Part shown: positions 36,799-45,522 of the stretch, piece after piece
Position numbering within the stretch: position 1 is the first letter of the stretch
Layout: each line of letters opens with the position of its first letter
NCBI GenBank assembly: GCA_012267385.1
Contig: JAAXGW010000007.1
Location: 124,001 to 188,000, forward strand
Direction of reading: 5' to 3'
DNA from: OMG group bacterium
GTDB lineage: Bacteria > Pseudomonadota > Gammaproteobacteria > Pseudomonadales > Azotimanducaceae
Length of the DNA: 64,000 nucleotides
The notes under the pieces: generated by a model
Told to the model about the DNA's origin: nothing
Databases searched by the model: none
Seen by the model: only the letters and a program-made list of their open reading frames with translations
Program-made: the position numbers and the translations under genes

Positions 36799-37052
36799 GT
36801 GTCTGTTTACTTACGGATGTACGACGCTTTAGGTTTCTGCGTCGCATTAGAACGAATTGCCGAATATTTGCCAACCGTTCCGACGAGATCTATCCCGTTC
36901 AATTAGAACTAAGGAAGTCCCGACCTTCGTGCAAAATCTATTCGGACGTTGTGCTCAAATTTGCACCAATGTACGACCTCATAATGAAGGTCGAGTTCCA
37001 AAATTTTTTCTACTTCGCGCCGATCTTAAACTCATAGATATATCATTATTGA

Positions 37053-37625
37053 ATGGACGTTGATTCTCTCGTAAACCATTTCTTACTCGCACTCCCGATC
37101 CAAACAGACTCTTACTTTGAAGATTCGGTTACACTCCTAGTTAAACACGACCAAGAAGGCGCGATGGGTTTTATCGTCAATCGGCCAACACCAGTCTCGC
37201 TGAAGGACGTCCTCGTTCGCGTTGAGCTCAAGACCAAACTTGAAGTCAAGGGTATGATGCTTGAAGGCGGTCCAGTGAGTCGCACCTTCCCAAGTATGAT
37301 TCATACCAGTGAGTTCAGTACTGACGAAACATTTAAGGTCACGGAAGACATCTCTGTTACCATGCAAGAAAGTCACGGCGGAGTCTACGAAACCTTAAAG
37401 GCTATCGCGGAGGGCAAAGGCCCTCAAGAATACCTGTTTCTCTTGGGATACGCTGGTTGGGGTCCTGGGCAACTTGAAAGCGAACTTGAAGACAATGCTT
37501 GGGTTACCTGTCCAGCCGACCGACAAATTTTATTCGACGAACCGTTCGAAAGTCGATTACAAAAACTATCTGATCACCTAAATATGGATTTTGACAAGTT
37601 TGTGTTTCATGGAGGCGACGCGTAA
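37053..37625 (+). CDS. yqgE: YqgE/AlgH family protein (UPF0301)
   Basis: 190 residues with the family hallmarks: FLLALPIQTDSYFEDSVTLLVKHD, GAMGFIVNRP, GGPV near residue 72 and LGYAGWGPGQLESELEDNAW. The biochemical role is unknown; in pseudomonads the homologue AlgH is linked to alginate. It abuts ruvX, the order found across gammaproteobacteria. Confidence 0.92.
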   Translation: MDVDSLVNHFLLALPIQTDSYFEDSVTLLVKHDQEGAMGFIVNRPTPVSLKDVLVRVELKTKLEVKGMMLEGGPVSRTFPSMIHTSEFSTDETFKVTEDISVTMQESHGGVYETLKAIAEGKGPQEYLFLLGYAGWGPGQLESELEDNAWVTCPADRQILFDEPFESRLQKLSDHLNMDFDKFVFHGGDA

Positions 37626-38036
37626 ATGCGCCGTCGGAAGGGTGCTTTGTCGTTCGATTTTGGGATGAAACACATCGGTGTCGCCAGCGTGGAAGTAACC
37701 TCGCGCATAGTCGGTCCAAAATGCACTCTGTCTGCTAACCACGGAAAACCCAACGTCGATCAATTAGATTTCTTAGTTGACGCGTGGCAGCCAACGGACT
37801 TAGTCGTTGGGCTGCCTTTAAACATGGATGACAGCGAGTCCAAGATGTCAAGAGCCGCTCGCAAATTTGGACAGTTTCTTGAGAAAAGATTTCAATTACC
37901 CGTACATTTCGTCGACGAACGCTTGAGTTCCTACGAAGCGGCTCACCGTGAAGGGACACAAAACGCCGATCATGCGCTTGCCGCAGTCGCAATCGGTGAA
38001 ACTTGGTTGCACGAGTTAATCGTTTCTCGCCGTTAA
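37626..38036 (+). CDS. ruvX: Putative pre-16S rRNA nuclease / Holliday-junction resolvase-like protein
   Basis: 136 residues of the RNase H-like YqgF fold: SFDFGMKHIGVA (first Asp), DLVVGLPLNMDD (second acidic), FVDERLSSYEA (Asp/Glu) and a C-terminal D-H-A-L-A-A-V-A segment. It takes part in 5' maturation of 16S rRNA. ATG follows the yqgE stop directly (one base separates them or none), so translation is coupled. Confidence 0.92.
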   Translation: MRRRKGALSFDFGMKHIGVASVEVTSRIVGPKCTLSANHGKPNVDQLDFLVDAWQPTDLVVGLPLNMDDSESKMSRAARKFGQFLEKRFQLPVHFVDERLSSYEAAHREGTQNADHALAAVAIGETWLHELIVSRR

Positions 38037-38043
38037 GTCAGTT

Positions 38044-38766
38044 GTGTTCGACTCTTCCCCGGAAGCAACAATTCCGACATTAAGTATTGAAGAACGGAAA
38101 CATCGAGTTATCGATGAGGTCCGCACAACCGCGCTTCGAGTTGGTCGTGATCCTACCCAAATCAAGATTCTGGCGGTGAGTAAGCAAAAGACAGTCACAG
38201 ACATTCGCGCTATGGTGAATCAAGGGTTCCGCGACTTCGGAGAGAGTTATGTCGCTGAGGCATTGCCGAAACTAGACTCGCTTGCATCCGAAGGGTGCAC
38301 TTGGCACTATGTCGGAGTCGTGCAGTCAAATAAAACCAAACGGCTAGCTCAACATTTTGACTGGGTTCATTCCGTTGATCGCATCTACATTGGTAGGCGG
38401 TTGGCTGACTCTCGCGAAGAATTTTCGACCAAGCCATTGAATATCTGCGTACAAGTGAATATTGACAAGGAACCTACCAAAGCTGGTGTATCAGTGGATC
38501 AAGTTCCTGAATTGGTTGACCAGTTGAAACAATTTCCGCAGCTTCAGATACGAGGATTAATGGCTATACCAAACCCAGACGCTCATCCAGACGCGACACG
38601 AAATTCGTTTCGACAGATGCGTGAATTGTTTGAAAAATTACAGTCAAAGACTTCAGTACGTTGGGATACGCTGTCCATGGGGATGTCAGGAGACTATGTC
38701 ATTGCGATCGAAGAAGGGGCGACGATGATTCGGATCGGCACCGCGCTCTTTGGACCAAGAATTTGA
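38044..38766 (+). CDS. yggS: PLP-binding protein YggS/PLPBP
   Basis: 240 residues. The PLP lysine lies in IKILAVSKQKTVTDIRAM; FGESYVAEALPK, HYVGVVQSNKTKRLAQHFDWVHSVDR and LSMGMSGDYVIAIEEGATMIRIG are conserved. It maintains PLP and amino-acid homeostasis. The start is GTG seven bases after ruvX; it precedes proC with a shared base, the usual neighbour order. Confidence 0.92.
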   Translation: MFDSSPEATIPTLSIEERKHRVIDEVRTTALRVGRDPTQIKILAVSKQKTVTDIRAMVNQGFRDFGESYVAEALPKLDSLASEGCTWHYVGVVQSNKTKRLAQHFDWVHSVDRIYIGRRLADSREEFSTKPLNICVQVNIDKEPTKAGVSVDQVPELVDQLKQFPQLQIRGLMAIPNPDAHPDATRNSFRQMRELFEKLQSKTSVRWDTLSMGMSGDYVIAIEEGATMIRIGTALFGPRI

Positions 38767-39569
38767 CCACGCGCGTTGCAATATTGGGTTGTGGTCACAT
38801 GGGCTCTGCCATTGCTCATGGAATGCTGAACGCAGACACTCTCGACGTATCTCTAATCATCGCAGATCCCAATCTCAATAAACTCGAACATTTTTCGAAG
38901 ACGGCTGCAATCGCGACGAATGACAACACGGTGGCAGTACAAAACGCGGATACTATTTTCGTAGCAGTGAAACCTCATGATGTGCAATCAGCTCTAAAGC
39001 AATGTGCAGAACACCTTGATGACAAGCTCATTGTCTCTGTCGCGGCGGGCGTTCCGTTAGAACAAATAGAAAAGTGGCTGCGCCCAAATGCACCCGTCGT
39101 TCGGTGTATGCCGAATACACCATCGTTGATTGGTGCCGGTGTAGCTGGAGCTTTTGCCAACCTTTATGTCACTTCAGATCAAAAAGAGTTCGTCAACCAG
39201 ATAATGCAATCATTCGGAAAAGTGGTTTGGCTCTCATCAGAGGACCAATTGCATGCGGTCACAGCACTTTCAGGGAGCGGTCCTGCGTACTTCTTTTACA
39301 TAATGGAAGCTATGATACAAGCAGGGTGTAATTTAGGGCTAGAACGTACAATAGCCGAACGACTCGTCGTGGAAACGGCATACGGTGCAGCTAACATGGT
39401 GCGTGAAACACAGCAAGCACCTCAAACATTGAAGGACCAAGCAGAGACGCCCGGAGGAACAACCATAGCGGCCATGACATCTCTCGATAACGACAACGTT
39501 CAGGCTGCGATCGCAACGGCGATCGAGAAAGCTTGCGCGCGGTCTGGCAAAATTACCGAAGAGTTTTAG
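38763..39569 (+). CDS. proC: Pyrroline-5-carboxylate reductase
   Basis: 268 residues. The last step of proline synthesis. The NAD(P)-binding start VAILGCGHMGSAIAHGML, the VRCMPNTPSLIGAGV motif and the C-terminal ALSGSGPAYFFYIMEAM and TPGGTTIAAM are all present. The start is TTG in TTGA, overlapping the yggS stop; no ATG fits, and the longer upstream frame overlaps yggS without homology. Confidence 0.92.
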   Translation: MTTRVAILGCGHMGSAIAHGMLNADTLDVSLIIADPNLNKLEHFSKTAAIATNDNTVAVQNADTIFVAVKPHDVQSALKQCAEHLDDKLIVSVAAGVPLEQIEKWLRPNAPVVRCMPNTPSLIGAGVAGAFANLYVTSDQKEFVNQIMQSFGKVVWLSSEDQLHAVTALSGSGPAYFFYIMEAMIQAGCNLGLERTIAERLVVETAYGAANMVRETQQAPQTLKDQAETPGGTTIAAMTSLDNDNVQAAIATAIEKACARSGKITEEF

Positions 39570-39574
39570 TCACC

Positions 39575-40102
39575 GTGGCTGCTGCTATTCTTATACTCGT
39601 ATTGAGATTGTTCGGCACTCTGTGCTTGCTAAGATTCTTGTTCCAACTTGCCGGTGCCAACATGTACAACCCGCTGGTGCAAGGATTTGCGAGAGTTACA
39701 AATCCGATTCTTCAACCGTTACGTCGCGTTTTGCCGAAGCATCGTCTCATCGACTTCAGTTCTGCACTCGTTGTTCTAATAGCCTTCTTCTGTGTCAAAT
39801 GGCTAAGTTCCCCTGACGATGTTGAAGCCGGAGCATTCCACAAACTTCTACTTGGCGGCGTTGTAACAGCGATCAGATACGTATGCTGGATATTCATAGG
39901 GTCCATTCTGTTGACTGTGATCATGAGTTGGGTTGCACCGAATGTGTACTCGCCAGCAACGGAGCTCGCCCGGGTTTTAACGGAACCTGTCTTACGACCT
40001 CTTCGTAAGGTGTTACCTGCTATGGCAGGATTTGACTTTTCTCCTATGCTAGCTATGGTGGGGCTTTCTTTCATACTTTATTTTTTGCGCCCGTTTTCGT
40101 GA
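39575..40102 (+). CDS. yggT: YggT-family membrane protein
   Basis: 175 residues, two YGGT repeats each with a Pro-Leu-Arg-Arg/Lys-V-L-P motif (ILQPLRRVLPKHRLIDFSSAL and VLRPLRKVLPAMAGFDFSPML) after membrane helices. Usual role is in cell-division or envelope organisation, poorly defined. A GTG six bases after the proC stop gives the best start; an upstream frame inside proC is not credible. Confidence 0.85.
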   Translation: MAAAILILVLRLFGTLCLLRFLFQLAGANMYNPLVQGFARVTNPILQPLRRVLPKHRLIDFSSALVVLIAFFCVKWLSSPDDVEAGAFHKLLLGGVVTAIRYVCWIFIGSILLTVIMSWVAPNVYSPATELARVLTEPVLRPLRKVLPAMAGFDFSPMLAMVGLSFILYFLRPFS

Positions 40103-40115
40103 GACAACACTCTTA

Positions 40116-40757
40116 ATGGCAAATCGCTCTCAAACAGACGAAACGTCTAGGGTTGTAATCGCTACGCACAACCAACACAAGTTCGAGGAACTGAAGTCTA
40201 CGTTGAGCGATCTTCCTTTTGAATTTATGCCTCTGACCAACTGGTGGCAAAAGCCGGTGTCTGAAACCGGGAAGACATTTGTTGAAAACGCGGTGATAAA
40301 GGCACGATACGCTAGCCAACGAGCTGGAATTCCTGCTATCGCTGATGACTCTGGGCTCATTGTTGACTTGCTGAATGGCAAACCTGGCGTTCACTCAAGT
40401 CGTTTTGCAGGTGAGCATGCCACTGACGAGGAAAATAACAATTTACTATTAGAACGAGTCAAGGCGAAAAGAAAGGTTAACGAACCTGTGAATGCCAGCT
40501 TTGTCGCAATACTGGTCTACTTAGAGCATGCTGATGATGCAAGGCCAATTATTGCAGAGGGTAGTTGGCAAGGATCAATCATCGACAGTCCTCGTGGTGA
40601 TAGTGGCTTTGGATACGACCCGCTGTTTCTTCCTCTTGACTCAGATCTCACTGTAGCAGAACTCGGTCCAAGTATCAAGAATCGGGACAGTCATCGCGCC
40701 AAAGCCGCAAGGAATCTAGTGCCCTTGCTCTCAGACCAAATAAAAGGTCGTTCCTAG
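40116..40757 (+). CDS. rdgB: dITP/XTP pyrophosphatase
   Basis: 213 residues. It removes non-canonical purine triphosphates. Seen: VIATHNQHKFEELKS (nucleotide loop), FVENAVIKARYAS, IADDSGLIVDLLNGKPGVHSSRFAG and GFGYDPLFLP, plus the C-terminal SHRAKA. Sits between yggT and hemW in the usual order. Confidence 0.95.
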   Translation: MANRSQTDETSRVVIATHNQHKFEELKSTLSDLPFEFMPLTNWWQKPVSETGKTFVENAVIKARYASQRAGIPAIADDSGLIVDLLNGKPGVHSSRFAGEHATDEENNNLLLERVKAKRKVNEPVNASFVAILVYLEHADDARPIIAEGSWQGSIIDSPRGDSGFGYDPLFLPLDSDLTVAELGPSIKNRDSHRAKAARNLVPLLSDQIKGRS

Positions 40758-40836
40758 TTGACGCCCTGAACGTTTCAGCCCTTTACGCAGCAAGTCGATA
40801 CTCAACTATAAGACCTTTACATGGTCCTTGCTGTAA

Positions 40837-41931
40837 ATGAGCGGGCTATACATACACATTCCTTGGTGCGTAAAGAAATGTCCTTACTGTGACTTCAATT
40901 CGCACGAGAAGGACTCCGGCTTTGACGAGAACCGATACGTCGCACGCCTGATCGAAGATTTCGAGGAAGAACTGCAACGCGGTGTCCTTCCGATCTCTAC
41001 GGTGTATTTCGGTGGCGGTACTCCCAGCTTGTTTGCGCCACACTCCTTCGCCGAGATCCTTGATCGTCCTGAACTTGCCAAAGTAACAGAAGTTACCATG
41101 GAAGCTAATCCTGGTACGGTTGAACACCGAGATTTCAATGAATATCGAGATGCAGGTATCAATCGTTTGTCCTTGGGTATTCAATCCTTCAACGACAAAT
41201 ATTTACCTGCACTGGGACGAATTCACGACGCGGGCGAAGCTCAAAATGCTTGCCTGCGAGCGTTGGAAGCAGGTTTTTCAAGTGTCAACATAGATTTGAT
41301 GTATGGACTTCCTGAGCAATCAATCAAAGACGCGCTTCACGACTTGAAAACTGCAATCGCGCTCCAACCCCTTCACATTTCGTGGTATGAGCTGACATTG
41401 GAACCGAATACTGTGTTCGGCAAACATCCTCCGAAGTTACCACCTCTCGAAGATCGAATTGAGATGAGTACTCGAGGCGGAGAAATGCTCATGGAATCAG
41501 GCTATCAGCGCTATGAAGTTTCAGCGTATGCTCGAGAACACCAAATCTGTGCTCACAATTACAACTATTGGACGTTCGGCAATTACATCGGCATAGGAGC
41601 TGGCGCTCACGGCAAACTTCGGCACGAGAAGAGATTTCTCAGAACTAGAAAACCGAAAATGCCAAAGTCATATTTAAATTCCGTAGCAGGCACTCATACG
41701 ACAATCGAACGCGACGAGCTCCCAGTCGAGTTCATGATGAATGTCTTACGTCTCACTGATGGAGTACCTGACGCAAGTTTTACCGACCAAACCGGATTAC
41801 CGCTCAGTCAAATCGAATCACAGCTGGAAAAACTACGATCTTGGGGACTGATGGCAACGGGAAGGATTCAACTAACTCCTTTGGGGTATTCGCAGCTTGA
41901 CAGTGTCGTAGCACAATTTCTGAGACATTAA
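40837..41931 (+). CDS. hemW: Heme chaperone HemW (radical SAM)
   Basis: 364 residues. YIHIPWCVKKCPYCDFNSH holds the C-x3-C-x2-C iron-sulfur site; VYFGGGTPSLF and EANPGTVE follow. C-terminal RYEVSAYAREHQICAHNYNYW and GIGAGAHGKL are HemW-specific. Inserts heme into respiratory proteins rather than acting as coproporphyrinogen oxidase. About 80 bases after rdgB. Confidence 0.95.
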   Translation: MSGLYIHIPWCVKKCPYCDFNSHEKDSGFDENRYVARLIEDFEEELQRGVLPISTVYFGGGTPSLFAPHSFAEILDRPELAKVTEVTMEANPGTVEHRDFNEYRDAGINRLSLGIQSFNDKYLPALGRIHDAGEAQNACLRALEAGFSSVNIDLMYGLPEQSIKDALHDLKTAIALQPLHISWYELTLEPNTVFGKHPPKLPPLEDRIEMSTRGGEMLMESGYQRYEVSAYAREHQICAHNYNYWTFGNYIGIGAGAHGKLRHEKRFLRTRKPKMPKSYLNSVAGTHTTIERDELPVEFMMNVLRLTDGVPDASFTDQTGLPLSQIESQLEKLRSWGLMATGRIQLTPLGYSQLDSVVAQFLRH

Positions 41932-42085
41932 CGAAACTAAAAAGGTCATCCACAGACGCGTAAAAACCCGCAATTCACCTTTCTGTCACTGGTTACAATT
42001 TAAGGATAACTGAACAATGTCGCGAACTACAAGTAAGTCTTGAAAAAGAGACCTCAACCAGGAATTCGCGAAGGGGGAAGAACCG

Positions 42086-43609
42086 ATGTATCAACGAGAG
42101 CCCACACAAAGCACCGCTACTGCAACTATAGGTCATTTCATTGGCGGTAAGGTAGTACACCGATCGGGTCGAACCTTACCAATCGAAGATCCAGCGACTG
42201 GCAGCACAATTCGAGTCGCGGAACTGGCGGACAGCGACACTGTGGATGAAGCGGTCAATATCGCACAACAAGTCTTTCCAGAGTGGCGAGATACCACTCC
42301 TTTGAAACGCGCGCGAGTCATGTTCAAGTTTAAGCAACTCTTGGAAGAAAATGCAGATGAAATTTGCAAACTCATTACTCAAGAACATGGTAAAACCTTA
42401 GAAGACGCCAGAGGAGAATTGCAACGAGGTATCGAAGTTGTTGAATATGCCTGCGGAATCCCTGAACTTCTTAAAGGTGAGCACACACCGAGCGTGGGTA
42501 CGAATATCGACAGCTGGTCTCAGTTTCAACCTCTTGGAGTCTCAGCGGGTATCACACCGTTTAATTTTCCAGCGATGGTGCCGATGTGGATGTATCCCAT
42601 TGCCATTGCTTGCGGAAACGCATTCGTACTTAAGCCCTCCGAGCTTGATCCTTCAGCCTCGATGTTCTGCGCGGACTTACTTCGAGAAGCAGGTCTTCCC
42701 GATGGTGTGTTCAACATCGTGAACGGTGACCACGAAGCAGTGGATGCACTCCTAGCGAACCCAACAGTCCAAAGTATTAGCTTTGTCGGTTCAACTCCAG
42801 TCGCGGAGCACGTATATATAACGGGTACCAAGAATGGGAAACGTGTCCAAGCTTTGGGTGGCGCGAAGAACCATGCTATTCTCATGCCGGATGCGGATAT
42901 GGATCAAGCTGCCAATGCTACTCTAGGTGCTGCCTACGGTTCGTGCGGCGAACGATGCATGGCGATCTCCGTCGTGGTATGTGTCGGAGAAGAAACCGCT
43001 TCTGAGTTCATATCTAACATTCAACAAGGTCTGAATGACTTGACTGTAGACAGCGGTTTTAGTTCGGACAGCGATATGGGTCCCCTCATCTCAGAAAGAC
43101 ACTTAAACCGAGTAAGAGATTACATAGAAATTGGAGTTGAAGAAGGTGCTGAATTAGTTGTGGACGGTCGGAATCTTGTAGTGAGCGGTCACGAACAGGG
43201 ACATTTCTTAGGACCTTGTTTGTTCGACCGCGTCAGTCCAAAAATGCGAATATATCAAGACGAAATTTTCGGACCTGTTCTGTGTGTCGTGCGTGCTCAA
43301 ACACAAGAAGAAGCAATGGCCATAGTCGACGAACATCCGTACGGAAACGGTACATGTATTTTCACCCGCGATGGCGAAGCAGCGCGCTTTTTTGCTGAAA
43401 ATATCAAAGTAGGAATGGTTGGGATTAACGTACCTCTGCCTGTTCCTGCGGCGGTACACAGCTTTGGTGGCTGGAAACGATCGTTATTTGGAGATCTTTA
43501 CGCCTACGGGCCTGACGCAGTTCGGTTTTACACTCGGCGAAAGACAATTACCGAACGATGGCCGACGGGCGGAGTGCGAGAGCAAGCGCGCTTTTCATTC
43601 CCAAGTTAG
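42086..43609 (+). CDS. mmsA: CoA-acylating methylmalonate-semialdehyde dehydrogenase
   Basis: 507 residues, the family size. It converts methylmalonate (or malonate) semialdehyde to propionyl- (or acetyl-) CoA in valine/beta-alanine breakdown. Catalytic Cys in GSCGERCMAISVVV, NAD motif SISFVGSTPVAEHVY, and GMVGINVPLPVPAAVHSFGGWKRSLFGD at the C-terminus, typical of MmsA. The start is ATG after AAGGGGGAAGAACC. The omega-aminotransferase at 50900 could feed the same pathway. Confidence 0.93.
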   Translation: MYQREPTQSTATATIGHFIGGKVVHRSGRTLPIEDPATGSTIRVAELADSDTVDEAVNIAQQVFPEWRDTTPLKRARVMFKFKQLLEENADEICKLITQEHGKTLEDARGELQRGIEVVEYACGIPELLKGEHTPSVGTNIDSWSQFQPLGVSAGITPFNFPAMVPMWMYPIAIACGNAFVLKPSELDPSASMFCADLLREAGLPDGVFNIVNGDHEAVDALLANPTVQSISFVGSTPVAEHVYITGTKNGKRVQALGGAKNHAILMPDADMDQAANATLGAAYGSCGERCMAISVVVCVGEETASEFISNIQQGLNDLTVDSGFSSDSDMGPLISERHLNRVRDYIEIGVEEGAELVVDGRNLVVSGHEQGHFLGPCLFDRVSPKMRIYQDEIFGPVLCVVRAQTQEEAMAIVDEHPYGNGTCIFTRDGEAARFFAENIKVGMVGINVPLPVPAAVHSFGGWKRSLFGDLYAYGPDAVRFYTRRKTITERWPTGGVREQARFSFPS

Positions 43610-43646
43610 AATAAGTCTCGAAACTGAGCATTTGATCTAGACTAAT

Positions 43647-44336
43647 ATGCGAGTCGCGAACTCTGCAACAAACGTAGAGACCTCTGACCTGTATGCGATG
43701 TATCGCGAGCGACATGCGGAACTCTCTTCCGATAATCAGCTGAGATTACGACGCTGCCTAAGCTGGCTTGAAAAAGCAGCAAATGAACACATTGAGGAAG
43801 ATTTTGACACCTCGTTCATTTTCCATTGGGTAGCGTTCAATTCGATGTACGCGACCTCTGAGACAGAAAATCAACCCGCGTTGTTCAAGGTATACCTTGA
43901 GAAGATCACAGGGTTAGATTACAACCACTCCATCCGCAATGCTTTACAACCGCTCTATGGACCACACATCTCTCCTTTGCTCCGCACTCGGTACGTGTAC
44001 GGTATCTATTGGAAATACGACCTTGATCAGGACACAAGGAGCCAAACGGATGCCACGTGGGAGGAAAAACGGAAGAACTTAACTAGGACAATTTCGACAG
44101 GGTTGACTGCGAGCGGTGATATAAACCATGCTTTAAACTGTATCTTCGATCTTCTGTACGTCCTTCGAAATCAGCTCATCCATGGACTCGCTACCTACAA
44201 AGGATCTGTTAATCGCGATCAAGTTCGCAATGGCTCAATGATATTAGCAAAGGCGGTTCCTTGTTTTGCTGTGCTCATGTTGGGCTATCCCGACCAAGAT
44301 TGGGGTCAATCTCCGTATCCACCGATCAACCGATAG
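43647..44336 (+). CDS. HEPN-domain protein, possible RNase-type effector
   Basis: 229 residues, all-helical in character. DFDTSFIFHWVAFNSMYA near residue 50 and LLYVLRNQLIHGLATY near residue 178 carry the R-x4-H motif (R-N-Q-L-I-H) of HEPN domains. HEPN proteins are often RNases in toxin-antitoxin or defence modules, but many Apea-like ones are single. No antitoxin-like neighbour is seen. Follows mmsA on the same strand. Confidence 0.6.
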   Translation: MRVANSATNVETSDLYAMYRERHAELSSDNQLRLRRCLSWLEKAANEHIEEDFDTSFIFHWVAFNSMYATSETENQPALFKVYLEKITGLDYNHSIRNALQPLYGPHISPLLRTRYVYGIYWKYDLDQDTRSQTDATWEEKRKNLTRTISTGLTASGDINHALNCIFDLLYVLRNQLIHGLATYKGSVNRDQVRNGSMILAKAVPCFAVLMLGYPDQDWGQSPYPPINR

Positions 44337-44416
44337 TCGTCGCCTGTATCGAGGTCGCAAATTGAGATCATTTAACCCGTTATATTTCCAAGAGCTCTCA
44401 ATCGAGAGAGATTGTG

Positions 44417-45313
44417 CTAGAGCGAATATAGCAAAGACAGTCGCAGACTGAGCCCTCGAAGTTTCGCTTCCGTCCGCCCTAGATTGAGCGACAGCGGACC
44501 ACGAGCAAGGTTTCTCCAGGTGACTACACCTTCACCAAGACCGGTTCGGAGTTTACTCCGATCCATATACCGCACATCCAAATCGACCTTGGTCCGAGTA
44601 CTCAATTCCATAGTTACTCCGAGAGATACCAGCCACGTGAGACTCGTTTCGTTAGCACCAGGTACGGTAGTCGTGGTAACCGGAAACGTCATTGTCGTCG
44701 TCCCGATTCGATTGTGCGAATACCCAAATCCAGCGCCGATATAGGGCATTGCGATCATCGGGCCTGGTAAGCTCAGACTCGGAAAGTCAAGATAACCAAC
44801 AAAGGATATCGCGAACGTAGACAACTCTGCCACGACCGATTGCTGCGATCCGGTGGTAAGAAAATTGGTGTTTCCGTTGAAAACGGTAGATGTCTGGTAG
44901 TCAAGTAAGAACTCAACGCGTAGGTTGCTGCGAGTCGATAGACCCAATCCAATTTCAATCGATTGAAACAGGTCGAAGCTTCCCTTCGACCTATACGGAA
45001 AGCCATCGCCTCCTGTGCCGCAGCCGTACAAAGCTGCGGGTGTACCACTCGGACAATAGGTGTCCATAAAGACTGTATCGTCAAAACGCTCGTGGGCGGC
45101 TCCACCACGAAAATAAAAGTCTCCAGCCGAGGCTGAGCTCGTAATCCAAAGCGAACTAGAAACAAGAACGAAAGCCAAAACCCTGCTCAAATCTTTCCAT
45201 TTTCGCAATGGATTCAAAGCGACGTGGAGAGATAGGGATTTTTTGAATACTTGAAACCGTTCATGAATTAAGAACAGCCAAGTTCGTGTGCGCGTATTAG
45301 TTCGGTCATCCAT
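44417..45313 (-). CDS. Outer-membrane beta-barrel protein
   Basis: 298 residues from the ATG after AGGAGG (cctcct on the plus strand). A signal segment with SRVLAFVLVSSSLWITSSASA lies about 42-64 residues in, longer than usual, so a TTG at LSRVLAFV is an alternative start. The mature part shows barrel strands (DFYFRGGAAHERF, LRVEFLLDYQT, TKVDLDVRYMD) and ends SLRLSLLYSL. Function unknown; no partner evident. Confidence 0.65.
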   Translation of the reverse strand: MDDRTNTRTRTWLFLIHERFQVFKKSLSLHVALNPLRKWKDLSRVLAFVLVSSSLWITSSASAGDFYFRGGAAHERFDDTVFMDTYCPSGTPAALYGCGTGGDGFPYRSKGSFDLFQSIEIGLGLSTRSNLRVEFLLDYQTSTVFNGNTNFLTTGSQQSVVAELSTFAISFVGYLDFPSLSLPGPMIAMPYIGAGFGYSHNRIGTTTMTFPVTTTTVPGANETSLTWLVSLGVTMELSTRTKVDLDVRYMDRSKLRTGLGEGVVTWRNLARGPLSLNLGRTEAKLRGLSLRLSLLYSL

Positions 45314-45522
45314 GTCTAACTTGTAACCTCCTGTAAAGACCAACATGATAAGCAAAGACAGGATTCACCCTGTATGACTCATAAATTGTTGGACGACTCT
45401 CTCATTGTTAACTAAAGCACATGTCGTGCTAATTTTGTGGTTGTGGAACCGTTTAGCGGAATGTGTATGTGAAATCAGATTGGAAGGCAATGTCAATATA
45501 ATTGTGGGTTAATATACATTTT

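Noticed and set aside
36786..37063. Two plus-strand frames in the gap before yqgE
   Set aside because: Short, arginine-rich, overlapping each other and without a ribosome binding site; treated as non-coding upstream sequence.
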